From CBDFLT01 sp965249225 (lineage in GTDB: Bacteria; Chloroflexota; Dehalococcoidia; Lucifugimonadales; G963668185), in assembly GCA_965249225.1 (NCBI GenBank), contig CBDFLT010000009.1:1-64000 (forward strand): DNA of 64,000 bases. Direction: 5' to 3'. Within the stretch, counting starts at the first letter, position 1, and every line of letters starts with the position of its first letter. Made by a program: the position numbers and the translations under genes. The notes beneath the pieces are model-generated. The model saw nothing but the letters and a program-made list of their open reading frames with translations, was not told the origin of the DNA and did no database searches. Shown in pieces: positions 45,910-54,210 of the stretch.

Positions 45910-46314
45910 TTAGCTTACAACGCCGGCACCGGCCTCTGCGACCGCATGGTCGTTTTCGACGGTGCTGCCGGACACGCCGATGCCTCCGATTATATCGCCC
46001 GCGCTGTTTTTCAACGGTAGGCCTCCGGGGAAGGTGATGAGCCCGCCGTTGGAGTGCTCGATGTTATACAGCGGGCCTCCCGGCTGAGAGAGTCCGCCGA
46101 TATCTCCGGTCGGCATGTCGAAAAACCGCGCGGTCCGCGCCTTTATCTGTGCGATGTCGATGGAGCCCAGCCACGCGCCGTCCATTCGCGCGAATGACTT
46201 CAGATTGGCACCGGCATCAACCACCGCGATGTCCATCTTCACGCCCATCTCGGTGGACTTCTTCAGGGCCGCGTCAACGGCCTCGTGGGCCTGCTTCAAT
46301 GAAATATCGGCCAT
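45910..46314 (-). CDS. GlcG/HbpS-like (DUF336) protein
   Basis: 134 residues, normal for the family. It begins ISLKQAHEAVDAALKKSTEM, followed by MDIAVVDAGANLKSFARMDGA and the Gly-rich GGLPLKNSAGDIIGGIGVSG, the GlcG/HbpS signature. Members bind heme or act as accessory proteins in oxidative catabolism; many sit in operons for small-molecule oxidation. It lies 63 bp downstream of the formaldehyde dehydrogenase gene on the same strand, with an AAGGAGA site before the ATG, so the two are probably co-transcribed. Confidence 0.88.
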   Translation of the reverse strand: MADISLKQAHEAVDAALKKSTEMGVKMDIAVVDAGANLKSFARMDGAWLGSIDIAQIKARTARFFDMPTGDIGGLSQPGGPLYNIEHSNGGLITFPGGLPLKNSAGDIIGGIGVSGSTVENDHAVAEAGAGVVS

Positions 46315-46377
46315 TTCTACTATCTCCTTTACTTAGCTAGACTACCTGCTTACTAACACGCTACCGTGGCGCGACTG

Positions 46378-47529
46378 TTACGGGTGCAGAATCACCTTTG
46401 TATACCCTTCCACTCGCCGATCGAACTTGGTGTAGGCGTCGGCCGCATCCTCCAGCGGGACTTCGTGGGAGACAACGAAGTCGGGATTTCCCCTTCCGGC
46501 GGTAATCAGGTCTCGGAGGTAGGCGTTGTATTGCTTGACGTTGCACTGGCCGGTACCCAGCCTCAGCCCCTTCTCGAACAGCTTGCCGAAGTTGATCGAG
46601 AGTGCGCCGCGCTTTGCAGCCTCGTTAATTCCGCCCGGGTCAGACGGCACGTACAACCCTGGGATGCCAAGGGCACCCGTGGGATTGACGGCTTCGATCA
46701 ACTGGTTCAGGACAATGTTGGGCACCTCGTCCTGCTCGCCGCCGACGGCGGAGGAGCCGGCAGAGGTGGCCTGGTATCCGACGGCGTCGACACCCTTGTC
46801 TGTGCCCTGGCCGCCACGTCGGTCCTTAATCTGCTCCACCGGATCGGCTTCGTCGTAGTTGATGGGGATGGCCCCGATCGACTCTGCCTTGTCCAGTCGC
46901 TTCTGGACGTGGTCGACGGAGTACACCTCGGCGGCACCTTTGATCACCGCGCTGTAGGCGGCCATGAGTCCGACCGGCCCGGCGCCAAAAACTACGACGC
47001 TCTCTCCGGGCCTAACTCCGGCCAGCTCCGTGCCGTGGTAGCCCGTCGGGAAGATGTCCGCCAGGAGCGCGTAGTTCGCCTCGTTCTCCGTACCTTCCGG
47101 CAGCGGCAGGGCATTGAAATCCACGAACGGGACCTGCAGGTACTCGGCCTGGCCTCCGACCCACGGCCCCATGGAAACGTAACCGTAGGCTCCGCCAGCG
47201 AACCCCGGATTGACGGTAGTGCAGAACCCGGTGTAACCACCCAGGCAGTTCTTGCAGAACCCGCAGGCGACGTTGAACGGCATTACCACCCTATCGCCGA
47301 CCTTGCGGTCCTTCACGGCCGGGCCGACCTCTTCGATTATCCCCATGTTCTCGTGGCCGAATACGATCCCGGACTCTGCAGCCGTTCGACCCTCGTACAT
47401 GTGGAGATCGGACCCACAGATGCACGACGACGTGATCCTCACGATGGCGTCGTTGGGGTGCTCTATCCTGGGATCCGGCACATTTTCTACGGCGACTTCG
47501 AATGGCTGCTTGTAAACGACGGCCCGCAT
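46378..47529 (-). CDS. Zinc-dependent formaldehyde dehydrogenase-like alcohol dehydrogenase
   Basis: 383 residues of the medium-chain dehydrogenase family. Catalytic zinc: CICGSDLHMYEG and GHENMGIIEEVG. Structural zinc: CGFCKNCLGGYTGFC. NAD-binding: VVVFGAGPVGLMAAY. The long FDH-type insertion (about residues 110-135) points to the glutathione-independent formaldehyde dehydrogenase group, typified by Pseudomonas putida FdhA, which oxidises formaldehyde to formate without glutathione. It probably deals with formaldehyde released by the neighbouring Rieske enzyme. A strong ribosome site (GGAGGAAAG) precedes the ATG. Confidence 0.88.
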   Translation of the reverse strand: MRAVVYKQPFEVAVENVPDPRIEHPNDAIVRITSSCICGSDLHMYEGRTAAESGIVFGHENMGIIEEVGPAVKDRKVGDRVVMPFNVACGFCKNCLGGYTGFCTTVNPGFAGGAYGYVSMGPWVGGQAEYLQVPFVDFNALPLPEGTENEANYALLADIFPTGYHGTELAGVRPGESVVVFGAGPVGLMAAYSAVIKGAAEVYSVDHVQKRLDKAESIGAIPINYDEADPVEQIKDRRGGQGTDKGVDAVGYQATSAGSSAVGGEQDEVPNIVLNQLIEAVNPTGALGIPGLYVPSDPGGINEAAKRGALSINFGKLFEKGLRLGTGQCNVKQYNAYLRDLITAGRGNPDFVVSHEVPLEDAADAYTKFDRRVEGYTKVILHP

Positions 47530-47579
47530 AGGCTTTCCTCCTTCTTCCTAAGAAATACCGACGATGCTACCCCCAAAAC

Positions 47580-47867
47580 ATGAGTTCCCTTACAGAGACG
47601 CAACGCGTGGGAACTCAAACTGCCAGACGATACCAGGAACTCTGCAAGTGTCAAGACGTGGCTTGCGAGCAATGCGAGGTGCTATACATTACCAGAATGG
47701 GCAACGGGTTACCACAATATGGGCTCGACGTGTTATACACGGCCAATACGTCGGCCGTTTCAATCTTGGGGGAAGTCTCATCAGGTCACAGCGTACGGTT
47801 ATTTCGAGGCGAACCCTGTGCCATGACTAGTAGGGTTTCACTCCTCGTCGGCGATGAGCCAGCCTGA
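47580..47867 (+). CDS. Small convergent ORF beside the broken Rieske copy (copy B)
   Basis: 95 residues from an ATG. Sequence LCKCQDVACEQCEVLYITRM shows four Cys in a zinc-ribbon-like spacing, then MGNGLPQYGLDVLYTANTS as in copy A at 43316. It ends 7 bp from the stop of the Rieske fragment. The conserved tail-to-tail arrangement suggests either a real small protein or a conserved untranslated element; no family is recognised. Confidence 0.4.
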   Translation: MSSLTETQRVGTQTARRYQELCKCQDVACEQCEVLYITRMGNGLPQYGLDVLYTANTSAVSILGEVSSGHSVRLFRGEPCAMTSRVSLLVGDEPA

Positions 47868-47874
47868 CCGAAGA

Positions 47875-48198
47875 CTATTCTTGCAGCGACCGCAGGTACC
47901 ACCGTATAAAAGTGTCCGTCCACGATTCTGCATCAGAGTATGGACCGGACCGGTAGTGGTTGGAGCTGAGGGAGACCTGGGTGCCCTCGCAAATACGCCA
48001 GTCCTGCGGACCGATTATATTCCACATGTGCGTCACCCGATCCACGTCGTAATCCACGCCTTCGACCGCATCTCCACGGACCAGCCACTCCATATACACC
48101 TCGGTCACGGTTGGGCCCGCGGGTGTAAAACACATCATCACGGCATGGTCGCCGCTGGATTCGAGGGTAAAGGTGGGGAGAATGGCGGTGGCGAAAAA
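47875..48198 (-). pseudogene. Second Rieske oxygenase, C-terminal fragment
   Basis: The last about 108 codons of a paralogue of the gene at 42079: FFATAILPTFTLESSGDHAV, then YDVDRVTHMWNIIGPQDWRI and a similar C-terminus, roughly nine in ten residues the same. The iron-ligand Asp is kept, but the Rieske domain and both His ligands are gone, cut by the IS copy at 48199. It is inverted relative to the intact gene. Confidence 0.92.
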
Positions 48199-48310
48199 TG
48201 TGTATCGTCAGCACATTTGGGACAGCTGATGGGGAATTGAGAAGCGACAATTAAGGCGATTGTCCTGGCTCAGGTAGGAGAGTAGATTCACGGAAGTGAA
48301 AGGAGCCAGG

Positions 48311-48838
48311 ATGCAGGAAGTCAGTCGAAGCTACGATCAAGCCGACGAGAACGCGAGGCAGGTGGTCCGACGGACCAGAAACGTTACACGTCGCAAGTAC
48401 ACACCTGAGGAGAAGGTACGGATCGTCATAGAGGGGATCCGCGGGGAGATATCAGTCAGCGCCTTGTGCAGGCGAGAGGGAATCAACCCCGGGGTCTATT
48501 ACAAGTGGCTCAAGGACTACATGGAGGCGGGCAAGTCGAGGCTGAAGGGTGACACGCTACGGGAGGCGAACAAGGCGGAGGTCGATGCCTTGAAGCGCGA
48601 GAACGAGCGGCTCAAGGAACTTGTTGCTCAGCTGTCGGTGGAGAACCTGGTCCTGAAAAAAGCCTCGGTTAGAGCCCATGGGCAAGCCCTATGTGAGAAG
48701 GGAGGCCCAGCTCAAGGCGGAGGTCCTTCAGATCGTCGAGAGGTCTCCTCTGCCGGTCAGGCAGACCCTCCAAGAGTTGCAGATAGCACCCTCGACCTAC
48801 TACCGCTGGAAGAGCAGGTATCGAGACAAGGGGTTTAA
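48311..48838 (+). CDS. IS3-like transposase OrfA (copy B), altered C-terminus
   Basis: Identical to OrfA of copy A through LVLKK. One A is missing, so the frame then continues out of register as ASVRAHGQALCEKGGPAQGG... to 48838. OrfB is now in the +1 frame relative to OrfA, so the normal -1 slip no longer yields an OrfAB fusion. Slippage on the A-run at transcription could still restore it at low level. Confidence 0.8.
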   Translation: MQEVSRSYDQADENARQVVRRTRNVTRRKYTPEEKVRIVIEGIRGEISVSALCRREGINPGVYYKWLKDYMEAGKSRLKGDTLREANKAEVDALKRENERLKELVAQLSVENLVLKKASVRAHGQALCEKGGPAQGGGPSDRREVSSAGQADPPRVADSTLDLLPLEEQVSRQGV

Positions 48839-49670
48839 CGGTCTGGTAGACCGGCCACCAGAGCCCAGGCGAGTGTGGAACCGGTTGGCTACAAAGCAAA
48901 GACGGTACGTGGTCAGGTATGCGTTGGAGCACCCATCGTTGAGCCCGAGAGAGGTGGCGACCACCCTGGTGGACGAACAGGTCATGTACGTCTCCGAGTC
49001 CACCGTATACCGGATACTGAAGGAAGCGGGGCTCATCAAGCCGCCCGAGACCAAGGGCTTCCCAGCAGGAAAGGAGTTTCACACCAAGACTGCCAGGCCC
49101 AATGAGCTATGGCAGACCGATGCCAGCTACTTCTTCGTGGTGGGTTGGGGCTACTACTACCTGATCAGCGTGCTGGATGACTATTCCAGGATGATCGTGG
49201 GCTGGAGGGTGCAGACCAGCATGAGCAGTGCCGACATCATCGACGTGGTCCAGGATGCGGTGGAGTTCACCGGTCAACCGACGGCGCCTGTAGAGCCAGG
49301 TCCAGCCCTTCTGAGCGACAACGGTCCAGGCTTTCTGTCTAGGGCGTTGGACGAGTTCCTAAGGGCCAGGTTCATGAAACACATCTTCGCCTCACCTTTC
49401 CATCCCCAGACCAACGGCAAGTTGGAGCGGTACCATCGCACAGCCAAGGCTAAGGTCAACGTCTTTGTCCACCACAGCCTGGAAGAGCTTGTAGCGGCTA
49501 TGGAGGGCTTCGTAAGGTACTACAACTACGAGCGCTATCACGAGGCTTTGGGGAACATCACGCCGGCGGATATGTACCACGGACGCCAAGACGCCATACT
49601 GGCGACGAGACAGGAGGTGAAGCAAAAGAGTCTAGCCGAACGGAGGTTGGCAAATCTGAGAACTGCCTGA
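48678..49670 (+). CDS. IS3-like transposase OrfB (copy B)
   Basis: The 330-residue protein matches OrfB of copy A throughout, with all DDE motifs (TDASYFF, LLSDNGPGFL, FHPQTNGKLERYHR). OrfB alone usually lacks transposition activity, so this copy may depend on copy A. Confidence 0.92.
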   Translation: MGKPYVRREAQLKAEVLQIVERSPLPVRQTLQELQIAPSTYYRWKSRYRDKGFNGLVDRPPEPRRVWNRLATKQRRYVVRYALEHPSLSPREVATTLVDEQVMYVSESTVYRILKEAGLIKPPETKGFPAGKEFHTKTARPNELWQTDASYFFVVGWGYYYLISVLDDYSRMIVGWRVQTSMSSADIIDVVQDAVEFTGQPTAPVEPGPALLSDNGPGFLSRALDEFLRARFMKHIFASPFHPQTNGKLERYHRTAKAKVNVFVHHSLEELVAAMEGFVRYYNYERYHEALGNITPADMYHGRQDAILATRQEVKQKSLAERRLANLRTA

Positions 49671-49738
49671 GCCGGTTAGCGTCCAAGTTGCACGCTTTAA
49701 AGGCTCCCCTTTTGTCCCACTTGTTTTGACGACGTACA

Positions 49739-50004
49739 ATGCCATCCTAATGGAACACTATGTCCAAGACCTGCGAACACTCCTCCAAAGCGCCTCGTTC
49801 CTTGAGTCCAAGACTTTCATCGGTACGTTCATCAGGCGCGTCGACTTCGATAAGGAGCAGGTGGGCATCGAGTACGCACTCCCAATCCCCGCCGCCGATG
49901 AGTTAACTGCTACGAAGGAATTTCGTAGTATTAGGGGGGATGGCTCCGCAGGTAGGATTCGAACCTACGACCAATCGGTTAACAGCCGACCGCTCTACCA
50001 CTGA
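49739..50004 (+). pseudogene. Large serine recombinase, C-terminal fragment
   Basis: The frame continues from inside the IS. HYVQDLRTLLQSASFLESKT, FIGTFIRRVDFDKEQVGIEY and ALPIPA match the coiled-coil tail of large serine recombinases. The reading frame then runs through the antisense strand of tRNA-Asn (GRIRTYDQSVNSRPLYH), a pattern typical of island recombinases next to their tRNA attachment gene. The catalytic part is absent. Confidence 0.7.
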
Positions 50005-50015
50005 GCTACTGCGGA
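49941..50015 (-). tRNA. tRNA-Asn (GTT)
   Basis: 75 nt with encoded CCA. The acceptor stem TCCGCAG pairs with CTGCGGA, the D-arm is GCTC/GAGC, and the anticodon stem TCGG-CTGTTAA-CCGA shows anticodon GTT. The T-arm is GTAGG-TTCGAAT-CCTAC, with G as discriminator base. All arms pair well. Confidence 0.97.
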
Positions 50016-50083
50016 ACGCTGAGGCGGAGTAGGGGTCCAGTGCCACCGCTACCGGTCGCGGCGCATGGGCGCGGGACGGCTGT

Positions 50084-50113
50084 ATTATAGCATCGAGACG
50101 ATTTCAGCTACAA
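50084..50113 (-). promoter_or_regulatory. Promoter of tRNA-Asn
   Basis: On the minus strand TTGTAG (50108-50113), an 18-bp spacer, and a perfect TATAAT (50084-50089), about 68 bp upstream of the tRNA. Confidence 0.65.
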
Positions 50114-50164
50114 GGCGCAGTGCGAAGAATCCACACCTTTTTGACACGCGCCCGGCCGCCGCCT

Positions 50165-50755
50165 TCAGTCGACCCAGGGAAGAAGACGAAATCCGTAGAA
50201 GCACGTATAGGCGACCAGCAGTCCCTTGAGAGTTTTTCCCGCCCACACAGTCGCAAAGAAGCGGCGCAGAGGGAACCGGGTAGCCCCGGCGGCGATTCCC
50301 ACCACGTCGAACACCGGATTAGGAATTATGGACATGACGAACAACGTTAGGGTTCCCCTGCGCTCCATCCAGGCCTCGACTTTCTTATAGAAGGGTCGTT
50401 CCGCGACAACCCCCCTGCCTCCGTACCCGACCGCGTACCCTGAGATCTCACCCAACGTCTCGCCGACGCCGGCCAATAGCCCCACGATGAACGGATTGAG
50501 GACAACGCTGATGCCACAGACGGATATCAGTCCGGGGACGGGCAGGACCATGGCGACGCTGCCTACGAAGCTCAGAACGAACACGCCCGGATACCCGAGC
50601 GCCGTCCAGTCGATGTCCGTCAAATAGCCCCGGAGAAACCAGACGGCGACCACCGCCCCAAGCGCAGCGGCGAATATCAGAAAGTGCCGCCGGCGATAGA
50701 GCTTGGGCCACAGGCGCGTGACTCCGTCGAAGCTTTCCCCAGCCCTCATTCGCAT
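50165..50755 (-). CDS. VTT-domain (DedA/SNARE-associated) membrane protein
   Basis: 196 residues. Hydrophobic segments at about 28-48, 62-82, 85-115, 150-165 and 170-190. The VTT core is visible: GLISVCGISVVLNPFIVGLL, GVGETLGEISGYAVGYGGRG and SIIPNPVFDVVGIAAGATRF. These proteins work in membrane lipid homeostasis, probably as scramblases or carrier-lipid flippases. It is a single gene between the tRNA and the hydrolase remnant; the about 190 bp upstream of it hold nothing I can identify. Confidence 0.87.
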   Translation of the reverse strand: MRMRAGESFDGVTRLWPKLYRRRHFLIFAAALGAVVAVWFLRGYLTDIDWTALGYPGVFVLSFVGSVAMVLPVPGLISVCGISVVLNPFIVGLLAGVGETLGEISGYAVGYGGRGVVAERPFYKKVEAWMERRGTLTLFVMSIIPNPVFDVVGIAAGATRFPLRRFFATVWAGKTLKGLLVAYTCFYGFRLLPWVD

Positions 50756-50947
50756 GAAGACAAGCCTTCAACAATGGGATACCGGTTCAGACGGCCGCGG
50801 CGCAGAGGTCCAGCCGTGAGGCCGCATACACCCTACAAAATTAGGGGGCCCTCGCTCCACTCTGATGCCGACCCATACGCCCTCCTTCATTGACCACCAT
50901 TCACCACCGGAAGCCACGGCCCTAGAAGGCCGCTGCCCGGCAGATGG

Positions 50948-51519
50948 TCAGGCGGACAAAAAATCCCGGACCAGCGCGTTGAACTCCTCGGCCTTTTCCA
51001 TGTGCGGCCAGTGTACGCACCGTTCGAAGATTCTCACGTTGGCCCGAGGGGTGGCCTCAGAAGCCCGATATGAGTGGGGCACGGGGAAGGTCTGGTCCTG
51101 TGCGCCCCACACCACCAGTAACGAAACCTTGAGCCGCTTCAAGTCGTCCAGAAAAACGTATCCGCGACGGACGCCCCAGAGGTTTACGGCCCGCTGGATT
51201 GTCCTGACCACCGCCTCTTTGACCCCAGGCATCTGTCGGCTTCAGTACAGTTCGTCCAGCAGCTCCTGGGCCACGAAGCGTTGGTCGTGGAACACATTGT
51301 AGAGCATATACCTGGCTCCGCCTACCTTTGAGCTTTCGAGCACCTCGGCGAGTCCGGGAATAGACGCCAGCCTCACGTATAAGGAAACCTCTCTGCCAAA
51401 CCCCGCGCTATCCACCAGCACCAGCTTGGAGACCCGAGACGGGAAGGCAAGGGCCATCATCAGCCCCAGCGTACCACCAACCGAGCTACCGGCGATGTGG
51501 ACCCGGTCCAGGCCTTTCT
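50948..51519 (-). pseudogene. Alpha/beta hydrolase, truncated and with in-frame TGA
   Basis: It begins without a proper start right after the clp stop: VHIAGSSVGGTLGLMMALAF contains the nucleophile Ser, followed by the cap region, then TGA at 51242-51244, then MPGVKEAVVRTIQRAVNLWG, VWGAQDQTFPVP (catalytic Asp) and CVHWPHMEKAEEFN (catalytic His). All three catalytic residues survive, but the N-terminal about 100 residues with the oxyanion loop are missing and the TGA splits the rest. Likely a dead gene. Confidence 0.8.
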
Positions 51520-51521
51520 CT

Positions 51522-53987
51522 CTAGGACTTACCGGCAACCGGCGCCTTAGCCTTTGTCCTGGCTTTGACGCTGGTGAAAGTCAGCCCACCGTCGTCGGTG
51601 TCTACAGCGACCTTAGCACCCTCCTTCACCTCCCCCGACAGGATCTTTTTGGCCAGGGGATTTTCCAGATTCCGCTCTATGGCGCGGCGCAAGGGCCTGG
51701 CACCAAGGTTGGGGTCGTACCCTTCTTGGGCAAGCCACTCCTTGGCCTCCTCGGTCAGCGAAAGGGTGACCTGATGCTCCGCAAGCCTATTGCTCACCTC
51801 CCGCATCATGATCTCCACTACCTGCTTGATCTCCTCGGTGGTGAGGGGATCGAAGATGATGGTCTCATCGATCCGGTTCAGGAACTCGGGGCGGAAAGTC
51901 CGTTTGAGGGCCTCCTCTATGGATGAACGCATTCGCGCCATCTTGTCCTTGGCGCCATCCTCGCGCAAGAAGCCCACCGCCGGCTGTTCGATGGCGCCGG
52001 TCCCCAGGTTACTGGTCATGATGATGAGCGTGTTACGGAAGTCCACCGTACGGCCGTGGCCGTCGGTGAGCCGCCCGTCTTCCAGTATCTGAAGGAGGAT
52101 GTTATACACGTCCGGATGGGCCTTTTCGACCTCATCGAACAAAACGACGCGGAAGGGCCGTCGCCGGACCGCTTCGGTCAGCTGACCGGCCTCCTCGTAT
52201 CCGACGTATCCTGGAGGAGCACCGATCAGCCTGGATACCGTGTGTTTCTCCATGTACTCCGACATGTCTACCCGGACCATGTTCTGCTCGTCGTCGAACA
52301 GGTACTCAGCCAGGGCGCGGGCCAATTCGGTCTTTCCTACTCCGGTAGGCCCGAGGAAGATGAAGCTGCCGATGGGGCGCTTGGGGTCCTTCAAGCGCGC
52401 CCTTGTCCTACGAATTGCGTCTGAGACGGCGCCGATGGCGTTATCCTGGCCGATCACCCTCTGATGCAGCCGGTCCTCCATGTGGAGCAACTTGTCGCTC
52501 TCCGTCTCCAGCAGCCGGTCAACGGGGATGCCGGTCCACGTTGCGATCAGCTTGCCTATGCCCTCCGCATCGACCACCATGTCAAGGTTCTGCCCCTTGA
52601 GGGCCTCCTTCTTCTCCGAGCCGTACTCCTCCTCCAGCCGGAGCTTCTCGGACCGCAGTTCGGCGGCGCGCGGGTAGTCCGCCCGTTGAGCGGCGGCCTC
52701 CTCCTCGTTTTCGAGATGGCGCAGGCGTTTCTCCTTCTCCTTCAGCGCGGAGGGAAGGCGCTGGGAATCGATGCGTATCTTGCTGGCGGCCTCGTCGATG
52801 AGATCGACCGCCTTGTCGGGAAGCAGGCGTCCCGAGATGTACCGCTGGCTCAGCCGTACCGCCGCGTCCAGACCTGAGTCGTCGATCGTGATCTTGTGGT
52901 GGGCCTCATACATGGGCCGCAGGGCCTTCAACATCTCGATCGCAGTGTCGACGTCTGGCTCCTCCACGAGGACGGGCTGGAAACGTCGCTCCAAGGCCGC
53001 GTCTTTCTCGATGTATCTCCGGTACTCGTCCTCGGTAGTAGCACCCAGGGCCTGGAGCTCACCCCTCGCCAGGGCGGGCTTCATCAGGTTGCTGGCATCT
53101 AAGGCACCCTCCGCCGCGCCCGCTCCCACGACATTGTGAACCTCGTCGATAAAGAGAATAATCTCCCCCTGGGCCTCCTTGATCTCGTCCAACACCGATT
53201 TGAGACGCTCTTCGAACTCCCCGCGGAACTTGCTACCGGCAACCATGGCGCCTATGTCCAGGGCCAGGACCCTGCGGTCCCTCAGCTCCTCCGGAATGTC
53301 GCCGGCGACAATGCGCTGCGCCAGCCCCTCGACGATGGCCGTCTTGCCGACTCCCGCGCCACCGATCAGCACCGGGTTATTCTTGGTACGCCGGATCAGC
53401 GTCTGCATCACGCGGGCGATCTCGGTCTCCCGGCCGATGACGGGGTCCAGCTTGCCGTCCCTAGCGAGATCAGTGAGGTCTACGCTGTACCGCTCCAGCG
53501 AACGGTAGTGAGACTCGGCCCTCGGATCGGTCACCCTGTGGCCGCCTCGAATCTTCTGGAGAGCCTGGTACACGCTCTCCAGTTCAACTTTCTGCTCCTG
53601 GAATATCCGCTTCACGTCGCCCTGGTCCTCCTGGAGGAGGGCCACTAAGAGGTGCTCAGTGCCGATAAATTCGTCGTTCAATCGCTGTGACTCGCTTTTG
53701 GCACGATCCAGCACCCTTGCCGCTCTGGGCGCGACGTAGATCTGAGAGGACTCCTGGGCCACCTTGGGGCCCTGCTCCAGGAGGCGGTCCAGACGCTCGC
53801 GCATCGCGCCGACGGAAACACCCAGCTCCTGCAGGACCTCCGCCGGGACTCCCTCTTCAAGCTCCAGGAGGGCCATCAGGATGTGCTCGGCGTCCCACTG
53901 GCTATGGCGGTACCGGCGCACTATCTCCTGGGACTTGGCAAGGACCTCCTGCGCCTGCTCTGTAAATTGCTCTGGACTGAGTACCAT
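51522..53987 (-). CDS. clpC: ClpC/ClpB-type AAA+ unfoldase
   Basis: 821 residues. N-terminal Clp-N repeats (about 1-145), first AAA+ module with Walker A GGAGVGKT at 209-216 and Walker B IILFIDEVH, a short middle domain (LENEEEAAAQRADYPRAAEL, UVR-like), and second module with GPTGVGKTEL and VVLFDEVEKAHP. The short middle region and a VGFLRED segment, near the position of the ClpP-docking loop, favour ClpC over ClpB, so it probably feeds ClpP; ClpB cannot be excluded. Its promoter is at 54138-54167; no CIRCE or HAIR heat-shock operator was seen. Confidence 0.93.
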   Translation of the reverse strand: MVLSPEQFTEQAQEVLAKSQEIVRRYRHSQWDAEHILMALLELEEGVPAEVLQELGVSVGAMRERLDRLLEQGPKVAQESSQIYVAPRAARVLDRAKSESQRLNDEFIGTEHLLVALLQEDQGDVKRIFQEQKVELESVYQALQKIRGGHRVTDPRAESHYRSLERYSVDLTDLARDGKLDPVIGRETEIARVMQTLIRRTKNNPVLIGGAGVGKTAIVEGLAQRIVAGDIPEELRDRRVLALDIGAMVAGSKFRGEFEERLKSVLDEIKEAQGEIILFIDEVHNVVGAGAAEGALDASNLMKPALARGELQALGATTEDEYRRYIEKDAALERRFQPVLVEEPDVDTAIEMLKALRPMYEAHHKITIDDSGLDAAVRLSQRYISGRLLPDKAVDLIDEAASKIRIDSQRLPSALKEKEKRLRHLENEEEAAAQRADYPRAAELRSEKLRLEEEYGSEKKEALKGQNLDMVVDAEGIGKLIATWTGIPVDRLLETESDKLLHMEDRLHQRVIGQDNAIGAVSDAIRRTRARLKDPKRPIGSFIFLGPTGVGKTELARALAEYLFDDEQNMVRVDMSEYMEKHTVSRLIGAPPGYVGYEEAGQLTEAVRRRPFRVVLFDEVEKAHPDVYNILLQILEDGRLTDGHGRTVDFRNTLIIMTSNLGTGAIEQPAVGFLREDGAKDKMARMRSSIEEALKRTFRPEFLNRIDETIIFDPLTTEEIKQVVEIMMREVSNRLAEHQVTLSLTEEAKEWLAQEGYDPNLGARPLRRAIERNLENPLAKKILSGEVKEGAKVAVDTDDGGLTFTSVKARTKAKAPVAGKS

Positions 53988-54063
53988 GTCACAATCACCT
54001 ATCTAGCCCTACACATCTCTGGAGAATGTAACCCTCTGACGCACCAAATCGAGCCATCTGGCC

Positions 54064-54083
54064 TGGCGTTTCGTGATACGCCA
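54064..54083. repeat. Small inverted repeat in the clp leader
   Basis: TGGCGTTTCGTGATACGCCA has 6-bp arms around an 8-bp loop and sits in the 5' leader of the clp gene. It could be an operator or an RNA hairpin. Confidence 0.4.
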
Positions 54084-54137
54084 CGGCCGCCACTGAGTGC
54101 ATTGAAAGCGTTCTCGAAACTTTTATCTCTAATTTAG

Positions 54138-54167
54138 ACTATACCTAATATATAGCTGGCCTGTCAA
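54138..54167 (-). promoter_or_regulatory. Housekeeping promoter of the clp gene
   Basis: On the minus strand TTGACA (54162-54167), an 18-bp spacer and TATAGT (54138-54143), in an AT-rich stretch. It implies a 5' leader of about 140 nt. Confidence 0.75.
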
Positions 54168-54210
54168 TGTTACTTTATTCGTAGGATTTAGTAAACTTGA
54201 TATGATAAGA

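Larger units (their letters stand above)
48199..49738 (+). mobile_element. IS3-like element, copy B (1,540 bp)
   Basis: Same ends and content as 40176-41716, one base shorter because the A-run at 48656-48661 has six A. It is inserted in the broken Rieske gene on the left and abuts a serine recombinase tail on the right; no target duplication is visible. Confidence 0.9.

Noticed and set aside
40176..49738. The two IS copies as ends of a composite transposon
   Set aside because: They are direct repeats enclosing 6.5 kb, but neither the single copies nor the pair show matching target duplications, so transposition as a unit is unsupported.
53988..54210. CIRCE or HAIR heat-shock operator upstream of clp
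   Set aside because: Neither TTAGCACTC-N9-GAGTGCTAA nor CTTGAGT-N7-ACTCAAG is present.
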